From IMG/VR virus record IMGVR_UViG_3300015189_000006, positions 1 to 44,922 of that record: a stretch of 44,922 bases of DNA; one strand, given 5' to 3'. Under the pieces are notes generated by a model. That model was given only the letters and a program-made list of their open reading frames with translations, was not told where the DNA came from and ran no database searches. Positions 7,574 to 16,007 of this stretch are shown piece by piece. Both the position numbers and the translations under genes were made by a program. The stretch's first letter is position 1. Each line of letters starts with the position of its first letter. The DNA is from a virus.

Positions 7574-8034
7574 TGGGCCGCACCACGCTCCCGCCGCACG
7601 TCAGGGCCATGATCCCGGCCGCTGAGCGCTCAGCTCCAAAGTCCACACGGCAACTTGCGCAAAATCGCAAGTTGCAAGCATCACCAGATAGGGCGCTGGA
7701 CCAAACGGATGGCCGCTCGTCGCAGCTAGAGCGGCTGCTGGCCGTCGCCATCGCGCTCACAGGACTCCCAACGCCTGAGCGGGAGTACCGCTTTCACCCG
7801 ACGCGCCGTTGGCGGATCGACTTCGCGTGGCCGGCACACAGGCTCGCCGTCGAGGTCGAGGGCGGTATTTACCGAGGCGGCGCGCACACCAGCGTGACCG
7901 GCCTGAAGCGCGACATTGAGAAGGGCAACGCGATCACGATGGCTGGCTACCGCCTCCTGAGATTCCACGGCGACCAGATCAAGAGCGGCGAGGCCGTCCG
8001 GCTCATCGCGCAAGCGCTCGGAGTAACACCATGA
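7573..8034 (+). CDS. PD-(D/E)XK endonuclease, DUF559/Vsr-like
   Basis: 153 residues; the last 90 form a compact nuclease domain. EREYRFHP and WRIDFAWP supply a metal-binding D83, LAVEVEGG supplies E94 and E96, and GYRLLRFHGDQI is the closing strand-helix typical of this family. Many phages carry such a protein next to replication genes, where it may act in recombination or DNA repair. Its ATG overlaps the methyltransferase stop by one base, so the two products should be co-translated. Whether it cuts unmethylated host DNA, mismatches or branched DNA cannot be told from sequence. Confidence 0.78.
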   Translation: MGRTTLPPHVRAMIPAAERSAPKSTRQLAQNRKLQASPDRALDQTDGRSSQLERLLAVAIALTGLPTPEREYRFHPTRRWRIDFAWPAHRLAVEVEGGIYRGGAHTSVTGLKRDIEKGNAITMAGYRLLRFHGDQIKSGEAVRLIAQALGVTP

Positions 8035-8264
8035 TCGCCACCGAACGCGACCAGAAGACCAGCAGGCAGACCAGCGGCGTCATGCTGAAGCCCGGCCACT
8101 GGGCCTCTGCGCCGATTCACAGCTTTCACCACTGGACCGGCGGGACGGAGGTGGTGACTTATTGCGGGCTGGCCGCCAACATGGCAGACGGTGCCCGCCT
8201 CACCCGCGAGATTGTCTCGTGTATGCAATGCGGACAGGCCAGTCTGACGGCGATCCGATCATGA
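8031..8264 (+). CDS. Small protein with Cys pairs, 77 aa
   Basis: ATG in an ATGA overlap with the nuclease gene. The 77 residues contain YCGL and, 20 or so residues later, SCMQCG, a spacing that could hold one zinc ion; HSFHHW adds histidines. Family not recognised. It continues the coupled early series. Confidence 0.55.
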   Translation: MIATERDQKTSRQTSGVMLKPGHWASAPIHSFHHWTGGTEVVTYCGLAANMADGARLTREIVSCMQCGQASLTAIRS

Positions 8265-8389
8265 GCACCTGCACATCTCGCATCGTGATCTCGGCAGCGT
8301 CTGCCTGCGTCGGCATGGTTCTGGGGGCTGTACTGGGAATTATCGTCGGCGTCCTGGCTGGGGCCGACTGGGCGCGGAGGTGGCGGTAG
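8261..8389 (+). CDS. 42-residue membrane protein
   Basis: Starts at ATG 8261, overlapping the previous stop. Residues about 8-33 form one long Gly/Val/Ile-rich hydrophobic helix (VGMVLGAVLGIIVGVLAG), followed by a basic end (WARRWR) that favours a cytoplasmic C-terminus. Function unknown; it is too far from the lysin gene to assign as holin. Confidence 0.55.
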   Translation: MSTCTSRIVISAASACVGMVLGAVLGIIVGVLAGADWARRWR

Positions 8390-8662
8390 ATGTGCAACTG
8401 CGTTAGTCTGACAAATGCCGCGCTGGCAGAACACAACACGGAGCTAGGTACCGTCACGATCATGAGTGAGCAGCGGTGGTCGCGGCGCATCGGCATCACG
8501 ACCGACATCGTCGAGAAAAAGCGCGGGGCGAAGCCTGTTCGCATCGTGGCGACGTTCTGCCCGCTTTGTGGAGGTCCGTATGAGGCCGCCAGCAGCAGCG
8601 CCGCCACCGCCGAGGCCGAGCCGCGCGCCGGCCAGCCTCCGCAGACGGAGGGGGTGTCGTGA
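8390..8662 (+). CDS. Phage zinc-finger-like protein (CNC...CPLCG)
   Basis: 90 residues with CNC at the very N-terminus and CPLCG near residue 57, a pattern seen in small phage proteins of unknown role that begin MC-x-C and carry AEHNTEL. The ATG follows the previous TAG directly, with GGAGGT about 10 bases upstream. A single zinc site is likely. The tail is Ala/Glu-rich and probably disordered. Confidence 0.65.
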   Translation: MCNCVSLTNAALAEHNTELGTVTIMSEQRWSRRIGITTDIVEKKRGAKPVRIVATFCPLCGGPYEAASSSAATAEAEPRAGQPPQTEGVS

Positions 8663-8850
8663 CGCCTGAGCAGACGAAGTTGATCGGGATGTTCGAGAAC
8701 CTTCGGCAGAAGTTTGACCACGCGATAGTCGGGGTGGCTCTGGCTCAGGAGTACATGCGGCAGAAGGACTATGCGAAGGTCGATGCCACCCTGACCCGGA
8801 TCATGCAGGGGCCGGTCCGACCAGCCAGCGCCACCCACGACGCGCGATGA
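8659..8850 (+). CDS. Hypothetical protein, 63 aa
   Basis: GTG start overlapping the previous stop (GTGA). A 63-residue helical protein (FENLRQKFDHAIVGVALAQE) without recognisable motifs. GAGGGGGTG directly upstream provides a Shine-Dalgarno site. Confidence 0.55.
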   Translation: MTPEQTKLIGMFENLRQKFDHAIVGVALAQEYMRQKDYAKVDATLTRIMQGPVRPASATHDAR

Positions 8851-8868
8851 GGCGGGAGGGGCGGTGTG

Positions 8869-9099
8869 ATGCGAGTGCCACGGCATCAAGGGTGGGATCA
8901 GACCTTCATGGAGTGCACGATGGATGATCTTGAGGAGACGCTCACAGATGCGCTCAAGTCGAGGAAGAAGGTCTTCGAGGAGCGGATCACCATCCGGAAC
9001 TTCCAAGACACGGTGACCATCACGATCAGGAAGGAACGGTACTCTGCACCGAAGCAGCGCACCGCAGCTACGGCCGCCGCGAGTGGTGGTGGTGAGTGA
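8869..9099 (+). CDS. Hypothetical protein, 76 aa
   Basis: ATG 8869 is chosen over the GTG directly before it, with GGGAGG about 10 bases upstream. The product is charged, with alternating beta-like segments (ERITIRNFQDTVTITIRKER) that suggest a small beta hairpin. The stop overlaps the next start (TGATG). Confidence 0.5.
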   Translation: MRVPRHQGWDQTFMECTMDDLEETLTDALKSRKKVFEERITIRNFQDTVTITIRKERYSAPKQRTAATAAASGGGE

Positions 9100-9431
9100 T
9101 GGGTGACGAGATCGAAGAGATCAGGACGCGATGGCGAGCCGTTGGGGATGCACACGAACAGGGGCGAGAGATCAATCCGCTGGATCTCCTGCTGACTTAC
9201 GCTGCCGATACTCGCGCCCTGCTTGACGTTCTGGCCGCATCCGAGGCCCGCGCGGCGTCTGCGGAGGCTGAGAACCAGAGGCTCACTGATGCACTGGCAG
9301 GCATCCAGTTCGACCTTATCAACTGTCATCAGGCGGCAGGACGCAACGCCTGCGAGCACATCAAGGACGCCATTGTGATCGTCAATCGCGCCCTGCTCGC
9401 GCAGCCGTCCGCCGTGGTGCCCGATGCGTAG
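9099..9431 (+). CDS. Hypothetical coiled-coil protein, 110 aa
   Basis: About 110 residues with a long helix in the middle rich in Ala, Glu and Leu (residues about 38-70), consistent with a coiled coil, and two cysteines near the end. Start taken at the ATG of the TGATG overlap. Proteins of this layout are common in early regions of siphophages of high-GC hosts; function is unknown. Confidence 0.55.
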   Translation: MGDEIEEIRTRWRAVGDAHEQGREINPLDLLLTYAADTRALLDVLAASEARAASAEAENQRLTDALAGIQFDLINCHQAAGRNACEHIKDAIVIVNRALLAQPSAVVPDA

Positions 9432-9642
9432 GGCCGTCATCGACACGACCGGCCGCCTCGCCCTGGGCGATCAGGCTCGATTGGCAGGCTATGCGCCCGG
9501 CACTGTGGTTGACGTGCTGCTCACGAAGGCCGTCCAACTCATCATCACGCCGACCGATTTCGCAGATATTATCGACTTGAAAGCGAAACCGCCGCCTGCC
9601 GACATGGCGAGGCGAGCGATCACGCCAAGAGTGGTGCCATAG
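9424..9642 (+). CDS. Small AbrB-like protein
   Basis: 72 residues. The first 45 read as a swapped-hairpin DNA-binding domain: RAVIDTTGRLALGDQARLAG, then APGTVVDVLL and a closing LIITP strand. This resembles AbrB/MazE-type antitoxins and transition-state regulators. No toxin gene sits beside it. As the last early gene before packaging it could regulate the early-to-late change, which is inference. It overlaps the previous gene by 8 bases. Confidence 0.5.
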   Translation: MRRAVIDTTGRLALGDQARLAGYAPGTVVDVLLTKAVQLIITPTDFADIIDLKAKPPPADMARRAITPRVVP

Positions 9643-9699
9643 AAATCGGTGATATGATGAGCATGACTCATTGATTTCATTGATTGATCGAGGTAATCA
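9643..9699 (+). promoter_or_regulatory. AT-rich gap before late genes, ATTGATT repeats
   Basis: This 57-base gap is much less GC-rich than its surroundings. It contains ATTGATT at 9670-9676 and 9679-9685 and the inverted AATCAAT at 9695-9701, plus GAGG 6 bases before the terminase ATG. It is the only real gap between early and late genes, so a late promoter or regulator-binding site is plausible. I see no clear -35/-10 pair. Confidence 0.4.
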
Positions 9700-10032
9700 A
9701 TGGCAGGTACTGGCGGGCGGCGTCCGGGGGCCGGGCGAAAGCCAAAGCGGATCGATCCGGCAACGAAGTCACCGATCAGGGTGGCCGACCTGAAGCTTGC
9801 TGCCAACCTGCCGAAACTCGTTGATGTGGCGGTCGCGCTGGCTCTCGCCGGTGACAAGTCGATGGTTATCTATTGCATCGACCGCGTGATGGGAAAGGCC
9901 GTCCAGCCTATCGACCTGGATGTGAAGCGCACAGCCGACCGCCTCGCATCAGCTACCGGTGCCGATCCTGAATTCCTGATCCGTCGCGCGCAGCAGCTCG
10001 CAGACGAGAACACGGCCGGCACCGGCTCGTGA
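9700..10032 (+). CDS. terS: Terminase small subunit
   Basis: 110 residues beginning with the Gly/Arg-rich segment GGRRPGAGRKPKR seen at the start of many small terminases, followed by a helical middle and a polar tail. The small subunit recognises the packaging site and controls the large subunit. The assignment rests on this N-terminus and on its position directly before terL, with which it shares a GTGA overlap. The DNA-binding fold itself is not obvious. Confidence 0.75.
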   Translation: MAGTGGRRPGAGRKPKRIDPATKSPIRVADLKLAANLPKLVDVAVALALAGDKSMVIYCIDRVMGKAVQPIDLDVKRTADRLASATGADPEFLIRRAQQLADENTAGTGS

Positions 10033-11411
10033 GCAAGTACAGCGCGGCCGTACTTGCCGCGCTTCCCCTGGCCGCTGCCGAGTGGGAAGCCAACCAACGA
10101 CGGCAGGCCCAGGCGGATGCTGAGCGCGCAGCTCGTGCGCTGGACGCCGACGCGGTGACGACGCTGCTATCCCCGCTCCAGTGGGCCGAGCAGAACGCCA
10201 CCATCGTGCTCCCGACCGAGGGGCGCCAGGCATTCAGTGCCTACCCTTACCAGGGCCGTCTACTTGACGACCGCTCGCCGCGCCGGATCGTTCTCAAGGC
10301 CAGGCAGACGGGGCTATCGAACGCCATCGCCATCGAGGCGTTACACCTGGCGATCACCAGGCCTGACAGCACCATTCTGTTCGTGTCGCGCAACCAGCAG
10401 GCCGCTAGAGTGCTCATCAACTACGCCGAGCATACGATCAACGGCCTCCGCGAACCACCGACCTTGACCAACGAAACGCAATCGGAGATCGCGTTCGCCA
10501 ACGGCTCGCGCATCATCTCGCTGCCTGCCAGCCCGTCCACCGGACGCAGCATCGCGGCGACCCGTGTGTACCTCGACGAGTTCGGGTTCGTTCCATACGA
10601 CGAGCTGATCTACGAGAGCATCGCCGGCACCGTCTCGACGGGTGGGGACATGACCATCCTGTCCACGGCGAACGGCCGCACCAACCTGTTCTTCAGACTC
10701 TGGTCGGGGCTTGAGGGCGGCGAGTGGTCGCGGCACCGCGTGCACTGGTCGGACTGCCCGCGTTACGACGTTGCGTGGTGCGAGCGCACCCGTGCGGGGA
10801 TGACGCGTCAGTCGTTCGCTCAGGAGTACGACCTGGACTTCATCACGTCGGGCGACGCAGTATTTGACCCGGACGACCTGGCGCGGGCGCTGGTCGGATG
10901 GAACCCGGAGGCCTCCGGCTGCGGGCGGATCATCAACGCCTGGGACATCGGGAGACGCCGCGATCACACGGTGGGCATCAGCCTGGGCCTCAGAGATGAC
11001 GTGTGGCATGAGGTGGCCTACGAGCGGATGCTCGCCCCGTACCCGGTGATGCAGGCCGCTATTGAGCAGCGGCATCGTACACTCAGGGGACGGACGCTGT
11101 TGGAATCGAACGGCGTCGGCGATCCCGTCATTGAAAACCTGACCGTCCACGTCGAGCCGTTCGTGACGACCGCGAAGACGAAAATGCAGGCCATCAGTGC
11201 GTTGCAACTGCTCATCCAGCAAGGCCGATTCAAGTTCGGGTCGGAGCAGTTGGCCCGCGAGTTGGCGTTGTACTCTTGGGCTGACCAGGACTTGATTCAG
11301 GATTCGGTGATGGCCGCCGCCATCGCCGCGTTCGCCGCGCAGCAACACGAGACGACGGGCCTGGGCCTCCTGGGGATGGCGTCAGCACGCGACAGCAGGA
11401 TTCGACGGTGA
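10029..11411 (+). CDS. terL: Terminase large subunit
   Basis: 460 residues with both activities of the DNA-packaging motor. The ATPase shows a Walker A-like KARQTGLS (residues 90-97) and Walker B VYLDEF (180-185, with D183 and E184). A coupling motif is likely at LSTAN (211-215). The C-terminal nuclease has D306 in NAWDIG, E359 in LLESNG and D425 in LIQDS. It pumps DNA into the prohead and cuts it. GTG start. Length is normal for the family. It is followed by the portal gene after a 10-base gap. Confidence 0.95.
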   Translation: MSKYSAAVLAALPLAAAEWEANQRRQAQADAERAARALDADAVTTLLSPLQWAEQNATIVLPTEGRQAFSAYPYQGRLLDDRSPRRIVLKARQTGLSNAIAIEALHLAITRPDSTILFVSRNQQAARVLINYAEHTINGLREPPTLTNETQSEIAFANGSRIISLPASPSTGRSIAATRVYLDEFGFVPYDELIYESIAGTVSTGGDMTILSTANGRTNLFFRLWSGLEGGEWSRHRVHWSDCPRYDVAWCERTRAGMTRQSFAQEYDLDFITSGDAVFDPDDLARALVGWNPEASGCGRIINAWDIGRRRDHTVGISLGLRDDVWHEVAYERMLAPYPVMQAAIEQRHRTLRGRTLLESNGVGDPVIENLTVHVEPFVTTAKTKMQAISALQLLIQQGRFKFGSEQLARELALYSWADQDLIQDSVMAAAIAAFAAQQHETTGLGLLGMASARDSRIRR

Positions 11412-11421
11412 GGACAGCCTG

Positions 11422-12885
11422 ATGGCACGAAAACCCAAGCCAGCCGCGCCGGCTGCCACCACCACGCCCATCATCCGAGCCGTCGCTGCCGGCCGCGTGT
11501 CCACCGACCGCCCAGACAGCCCGTTCGGCTGGTCGCTCAAGGCCATCCTGCCGCCGCCGAACGCGATGGGAGATTGGCGCAGCCTGGACCTGGACTCCCG
11601 CACCCTTGACCGCATCTCGCCGCTGAAGCTGGCCGAGCTGCTGATCGACGTGTCCCCGGACGTGTCGAGAGCGTTGTTCGACTGGTTGAGAGAGGTCAAC
11701 GCCGGCTGGGAACTCACCGCCACCACCCCCGGCACTGACGAGCCGTTCCCCCAGGCCCAAATTTCCCTTGACGCGATGGTGGGCACGCTCACCGATCTCT
11801 ACGGCACCGCTGATGTCCCGATCAATCGGTTGTTCATGTCGGCATGGATGCGCGGGGCGATCCTGGCCGAGCTGGTGCTGGACGCCAGCGGCCGGGGCTT
11901 CGCTGACCTTGCGACCCCAGACCCGACCATCGCCCGCTTTCGCCCGACCACCGACCCGATCCGTGGGACCGTCTACGAGCTGGGGCAGATGCAGGGCGGC
12001 CAGTGGGTCTCGTTCGCCAGCCCGACCATCAGCTACATCCCCGTCGACCCCCTCCCTGGCTCGCCCTACGGCCGGCCGCTGGTGGCCCCCGCGCTGTTCG
12101 TGACGCTCTTCCTGATCGGCCTACTGCACGACTTGCGGCGCGTGATCGCTCAGCAGGGCTACCCGAGGCTCGACATCTCCGTCAATCTCGAACGGCTGGC
12201 CGCGGAGATGCAGGCTCAGGACATCCCGGCCGGACTGCGGCAGTCGTTCGTCGACCAGATCGTCAACCAGGTGGCGGCTGCCTACGCCGAGCTTGAGCCA
12301 GAGTCGGCGTTCGTGCACACCGACCTCGTGGTTGTGAATCGCCCCGTCGGCACCGTTGATACCCAGAGCCTGGGCGGGGTGGCCCCGATCCTCGACATGC
12401 TTGAGCGCTCGGCAAGTCGGGCGCTGAAGACGTTGCCGTTCATGCAGGGCTTGTCAGAGACGAACTCCGAGGCGATGTCGAACCGACAGTACGAAGCCCA
12501 CATGACGGCGATTCGGTCGATGCAGCACCTTGTCGAGACGCAACTGGGGAGCCTGTTCGGCCTGGCGCTCCAGGCGCAGGGCATCGTCGCGGATGTCATG
12601 CTCAGGTTCACGGAGAACAGAGCGAGCGAAGAGGAAAGGGACGAACGCACGGCCGCGCTCAGGATCGCAAACGCCCGCGCTCGCTACGATCACGGCTGGA
12701 TCGATCAGAATACCGCTGCCTTCGACGGCGCGGGAGTGGATCTAGCCGATCAGTCAGAACCGCGCGAGGCGGCAGCGGCTCCCGCTGATGTGGGGCCGGC
12801 CCCCGTGATTGAACCCGGCGGCAACCGCGCCGTGCCGACCAACGGCCACCGTTCGGTTGACGACCTCCTGGCGACGATCTCATGA
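11422..12885 (+). CDS. Portal protein
   Basis: 487 residues in the position of a portal, directly after terL. The pattern fits: an N-terminal disordered stretch, a mixed core with Pro/Gly turns (PDPTIARFRPT, then YIPVDPLPGSPYGRPL), a long hydrophobic helix VTLFLIGLLHDLRRVI like the portal stem, and a helical C-terminus ending in a disordered Ala/Pro-rich tail. Twelve copies would form the ring through which DNA enters and to which the neck attaches. Assigned from order and overall pattern. Confidence 0.85.
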   Translation: MARKPKPAAPAATTTPIIRAVAAGRVSTDRPDSPFGWSLKAILPPPNAMGDWRSLDLDSRTLDRISPLKLAELLIDVSPDVSRALFDWLREVNAGWELTATTPGTDEPFPQAQISLDAMVGTLTDLYGTADVPINRLFMSAWMRGAILAELVLDASGRGFADLATPDPTIARFRPTTDPIRGTVYELGQMQGGQWVSFASPTISYIPVDPLPGSPYGRPLVAPALFVTLFLIGLLHDLRRVIAQQGYPRLDISVNLERLAAEMQAQDIPAGLRQSFVDQIVNQVAAAYAELEPESAFVHTDLVVVNRPVGTVDTQSLGGVAPILDMLERSASRALKTLPFMQGLSETNSEAMSNRQYEAHMTAIRSMQHLVETQLGSLFGLALQAQGIVADVMLRFTENRASEEERDERTAALRIANARARYDHGWIDQNTAAFDGAGVDLADQSEPREAAAAPADVGPAPVIEPGGNRAVPTNGHRSVDDLLATIS

Positions 12886-13073
12886 CGCGCCGTGCTCCCA
12901 AGCCGAAGACGGGGCCGAAGATCCTGCCCATCGGCCACGACCAGCCACTGCCCGAGCTTGCGCCCGTCACGATCACTGACGAGGACATGGCGGCCGCGTC
13001 GGCGACCTGGGATCGGGTGATGCCGAAGCGCTATCGCAACCTCTTGAACGCGGAGGTCGTCAAGGATGGCTGA
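12882..13073 (+). CDS. Hypothetical protein between portal and minor head genes
   Basis: 63 residues, starting in an ATGA overlap with the portal gene. It is basic at the N-terminus (RRAPKPKTGPK) and helical at the C-terminus (AAASATWDRVMPKRYRNLL). Small proteins of this kind often sit between the portal and head morphogenesis genes; function unknown. Confidence 0.6.
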   Translation: MTRRAPKPKTGPKILPIGHDQPLPELAPVTITDEDMAAASATWDRVMPKRYRNLLNAEVVKDG

Positions 13074-13737
13074 CGAGTGGGAGTGGTCAGAGACGAGCCG
13101 CAGATACCGCGACCTGACAACGGGGCGCTACCTGTCGCCGGCGTCGGCGCTGACGCTGCGCAACGACGTGGTCAGCCGCCTTGAGGGCGACATGACGAGC
13201 CTCGCCCGTCAGCTTGCGGCGCGCGAGATCAGCGTGCAGGATTGGCAGATCGGGATGGCGGCGAACGTGAAGGAGGTCAACGCTTTGCAGATGGCCTTCG
13301 GACGCGGCGGCACGAACGCCATGCAGCCGGCCGACCGCGCTGCCCTGGCTGACATCGTGACGGCGCAGCAGGAGTACCTGCGCTCGTTCGCGGAGGACGT
13401 GGCGGCTGGCAACTTATCCGAGGCGCAGATCGCGGCGAGGTCGCGGATGTACACCAGCTCGTCAGTTGCCGCATACGAGCAGGGCAAGTCGTCGGCGTGG
13501 AACGTCGTGCTGCCAGCCCACCCGGGCGACGGCTCAACGTCCTGTCGCTCGCAGTGCCGGTGTAGCTGGTCGCTGGCGGACAAAGGCGACGAGGTGCACG
13601 CCACCTGGAAGCTCGGACCAGTCCAGAGCGAGCACTGTCGCGATTGTCAGGGGCGGGCGTCTCGCTGGTCGCCGCTGGTGATCGCACGGCCGGCCGCCGA
13701 GGACCGCGCCGCCAGACTATTTCGGAGAGTGGCCTGA
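13066..13737 (+). CDS. Minor head / head morphogenesis protein
   Basis: 223 residues directly after the portal region, where minor head proteins of the Mu gpF/SPP1 gp7 type occur. The C-terminal half has the pattern LPAHPGDGSTSCRSQCRCSW, then HCRDC, which resembles the Cys-containing end of these proteins. The N-terminal 130 residues are helical. It overlaps the previous gene by 8 bases and ends in a TGATG overlap. The role would be in prohead assembly or DNA ejection. Confidence 0.75.
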   Translation: MADEWEWSETSRRYRDLTTGRYLSPASALTLRNDVVSRLEGDMTSLARQLAAREISVQDWQIGMAANVKEVNALQMAFGRGGTNAMQPADRAALADIVTAQQEYLRSFAEDVAAGNLSEAQIAARSRMYTSSSVAAYEQGKSSAWNVVLPAHPGDGSTSCRSQCRCSWSLADKGDEVHATWKLGPVQSEHCRDCQGRASRWSPLVIARPAAEDRAARLFRRVA

Positions 13738-13973
13738 TGTCCAACGACTCGCCGCGCTGCCATGCGTGCACCGCTGAGGCAGTGGCCCGATTCAGAATCC
13801 GGCCGTACTCGGCGACGCGGACACTGTTCGACGCGCAGCCCCGCGACGTGCGGGCCTGTGCGGCTCACCTGGAGTCGGCCAAGAAGATCGGGACGGTCCT
13901 CTCGATGCGCTCGCTCGCGGCTGACCCGCGCGTCGCCCACGCCACAGACCCGAGATCGGGAGGCCCGCTATGA
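13737..13973 (+). CDS. Small Cys/His protein, 78 aa
   Basis: Starts at the ATG of a TGATG overlap (13737). CHAC near residues 8-11 and CAAH near residues 51-54 form a possible single zinc site of C-x2-C...C-x2-H type. The rest is unremarkable. Function unknown; it lies in the head module. Confidence 0.55.
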   Translation: MSNDSPRCHACTAEAVARFRIRPYSATRTLFDAQPRDVRACAAHLESAKKIGTVLSMRSLAADPRVAHATDPRSGGPL

Positions 13974-14152
13974 CGATGGTTGAGCAGCAGCAGCCCGCGA
14001 CAACAGACCGCCCGCCGGGGCCGATTGACGCCCGCTGCCCAGCCTGCCACACATGGGCTGCAACGGTGCCAGAGGGCACACGTTGGGTGCGCGTGAAGTG
14101 CTCGAACCGCCGTTGCTCGGCCTACGGAAAGGGCGCAACCCTACGCCTCTAA
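13970..14152 (+). CDS. Small zinc-ribbon protein, 60 aa
   Basis: CPAC (residues 23-26) and CSNRRC (residues 44-49) form a probable zinc ribbon within 60 residues. This resembles the small Com-type zinc-finger proteins of Mu-like phages, which regulate translation, but the match is only to the general pattern. Starts in an ATGA overlap. It is followed by about 100 non-coding bases. Confidence 0.55.
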   Translation: MTMVEQQQPATTDRPPGPIDARCPACHTWAATVPEGTRWVRVKCSNRRCSAYGKGATLRL

Positions 14153-14258
14153 GCGCACGAATCGCAACCGTGCTATTCTTGACGTAGCTGCATAGCGAGT
14201 GGGCGTGCGTCGCCCCCATCCCTGGAGCCTCCTGTTGGCTCGGGTTGGGAGAGCAGCC
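14153..14258 (+). promoter_or_regulatory. Non-coding gap before protease, possible promoter
   Basis: This 106-base gap in an otherwise packed operon contains TTGACG (near 14179) and a short GGGCG-TGCGT-CGCCC hairpin (14201-14215). No good -10 follows the TTGACG, so a promoter is possible but unproven. GGGAGAG just before 14259 serves as ribosome-binding site for the next gene. Confidence 0.3.
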
Positions 14259-15509
14259 GTGCCAGTAGGCAGCCAGACCGAAGACGCCAGTCCCGTCCTC
14301 GCCTTCCGGGCGCGGGCGACCGGTATGCCGTCCACGCCCACCATGCTCGCGGCCATCGCCGAGCGCGTCCCTGACCCGTCAGTCTTCGAGACGAACCCGC
14401 CCGTGTTCATGCGCGTCACCGCCAGCACCCGCGCGGTAGACGCGTACTTCACACGGATGAGTGAGTCGTCCCTGCGGAACTACGCGGCCGACGCCATCGA
14501 CGGCGTCTCCTTCCTCAACAGCCACAACATGCGCTCTCTCGGCTTCGGGCAGACCTTCGACGGCCGCTACGTCGCTGGAGCCAACGAGCGCACCGAGGTG
14601 GACCTCTACGTCCTGTCGGGGCTGAAGCTCAACGAGACCGCCAACGACGACTTCATCGCGGCCGTGCGCGGCGGCTCGATCAAGGATGTGAGCATCGGGT
14701 TCCTGCCAGGATCGTACCGCTGCTCGATCTGCGACACGAAGATGGCGCGGTTCTTCGGGATGGCGATCCCAACGTGCGGGCACTGGCCGGGCGACGAGTA
14801 CCCGGTCTCTGAGAAAGACCCCTCGAAGGGCACGCGGACCGCGTTCGCGTGGGTCGATGACGCCCACCTGTCTGAAGTATCCGCCGTTGGAGACGGGGCC
14901 ACGCCTGGCGCGCAGATCACCGAGGTCCGCGCCCGCGCCCTGGTGGCCGACGGCCGTGGTCCATCGGCCGTGCTGGCCGCGCTCGAAGAGCGCTACCTGC
15001 TGACTCGCTCGTTCCCCGTCCCTGCCATCACAACCCCGGAGGTGGTCCTCGTGGATCTGACCGACGCCGACGTTGCCGCTATCCGCCTGGCGCTCACCGA
15101 AACGGGTGCCGCCCCTGACGCTCCAGTGCCGACGACCGTCCGCGCGCTGGTGGACGAGCTTGCCACCCTCCGCGCTCTGCCGGCAGAGGTCGCACGGTTG
15201 ACCCCACTGGCTGCCGAGGCTGACACCCTGCGTGCACTTGCCGATGAGGGTCGGCAGTATCGTGCCGACCTCGTGGAGACCGCCATCAGCGAGGGGAAGC
15301 GTGCGATGGGCGCGAGCTTTGCCGAGGCGACCTATCGGGCGCTGCTGACCAGCGCGAGCATCGAAACGGTCAAGACGATGGCTGCTGACTGGAAGGCTGC
15401 CGGCGACCGCATGTTCCCGGGCGGCCGACTGAGCCAGGACGCGCCAATTGCTACGAACGGCGCGGCTGCCGGGGCCGTTCCTGACGCCGCATTCCGCACC
15501 GGCCGCTAA
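14259..15509 (+). CDS. Prohead protease fused to scaffold-like domain
   Basis: The GTG at 14259 is chosen because GGGAGAG lies about 7 bases upstream; an earlier in-frame GTG (14199) has none. The first 210 residues fit HK97-type prohead serine proteases: LNSHN with H89, and GGSIKDVSIGF with candidate nucleophile S145. A Cys/His cluster follows (CSIC near 154-157, then CGHWPG), probably a zinc-binding insertion. The C-terminal 180 residues are Ala/Leu/Glu-rich helices like a scaffold. The fusion suggests that the scaffold is delivered and then cleaved by its own protease during maturation. Confidence 0.85.
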   Translation: MPVGSQTEDASPVLAFRARATGMPSTPTMLAAIAERVPDPSVFETNPPVFMRVTASTRAVDAYFTRMSESSLRNYAADAIDGVSFLNSHNMRSLGFGQTFDGRYVAGANERTEVDLYVLSGLKLNETANDDFIAAVRGGSIKDVSIGFLPGSYRCSICDTKMARFFGMAIPTCGHWPGDEYPVSEKDPSKGTRTAFAWVDDAHLSEVSAVGDGATPGAQITEVRARALVADGRGPSAVLAALEERYLLTRSFPVPAITTPEVVLVDLTDADVAAIRLALTETGAAPDAPVPTTVRALVDELATLRALPAEVARLTPLAAEADTLRALADEGRQYRADLVETAISEGKRAMGASFAEATYRALLTSASIETVKTMAADWKAAGDRMFPGGRLSQDAPIATNGAAAGAVPDAAFRTGR

Positions 15510-15536
15510 CGGCCACCAGCTCACAGGAGGACGATC

Positions 15537-15971
15537 ATGCCGGCTGGCCGGTCGCAGGTTGCATATGACGATATTGGGTACGACGCTATCACCTTGAAGG
15601 CCGATGGCGTGTCGATTCTCTACGACGCCACACAGCCGAATGGGATCGCTGCGGCCGTCACCGGACGGGCTTGCACCCTCTCGGCGGCGGACACAGTCGC
15701 GCTCGCGGCCGACGCCGAGGCCGTGATTGGCAAGCTCATCAAGCTCGAATCCACCGGTGGCGTCGTCTGGGCCACGGTGCAGAACAAGGGCATGGCGACG
15801 TTCGGTGCGGGCACCGCCGCCGCCACCACCCCCGGCACCAAGATCGTCGGCGCGCTCCTGGTCGCCGCTAAGGGCTATGTCCGGTCAGCGGTCGCGGCGG
15901 AAAGCCCGAAGCAGCATGGGCAGATCATCAACGCCGCCGTCAGCACTGCCGTCGTCGTGGATCTGGGCTAA
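15537..15971 (+). CDS. Putative head decoration protein
   Basis: 144 residues, Gly/Ala/Thr-rich and beta-like (KLIKLESTGGVVWATVQNKG, then TKIVGALLVAAKG). It sits between the protease and the major capsid gene, the place of gpD-type decoration proteins in lambda-like heads. A strong AGGAGG lies before the ATG, which fits a highly expressed structural protein. The assignment depends mainly on position and composition. Confidence 0.65.
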   Translation: MPAGRSQVAYDDIGYDAITLKADGVSILYDATQPNGIAAAVTGRACTLSAADTVALAADAEAVIGKLIKLESTGGVVWATVQNKGMATFGAGTAAATTPGTKIVGALLVAAKGYVRSAVAAESPKQHGQIINAAVSTAVVVDLG

Positions 15972-16007
15972 CCCCACCCCCGTACACCAGACGAGAAGGA
16001 GGCCGCT

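Noticed and set aside
9424-9642. Toxin-antitoxin operon with the AbrB-like protein as antitoxin
   Set aside because: No small toxin-like gene (PemK/MazF or similar) lies on either side. The preceding gene is a coiled-coil protein and the following gene is the terminase small subunit.
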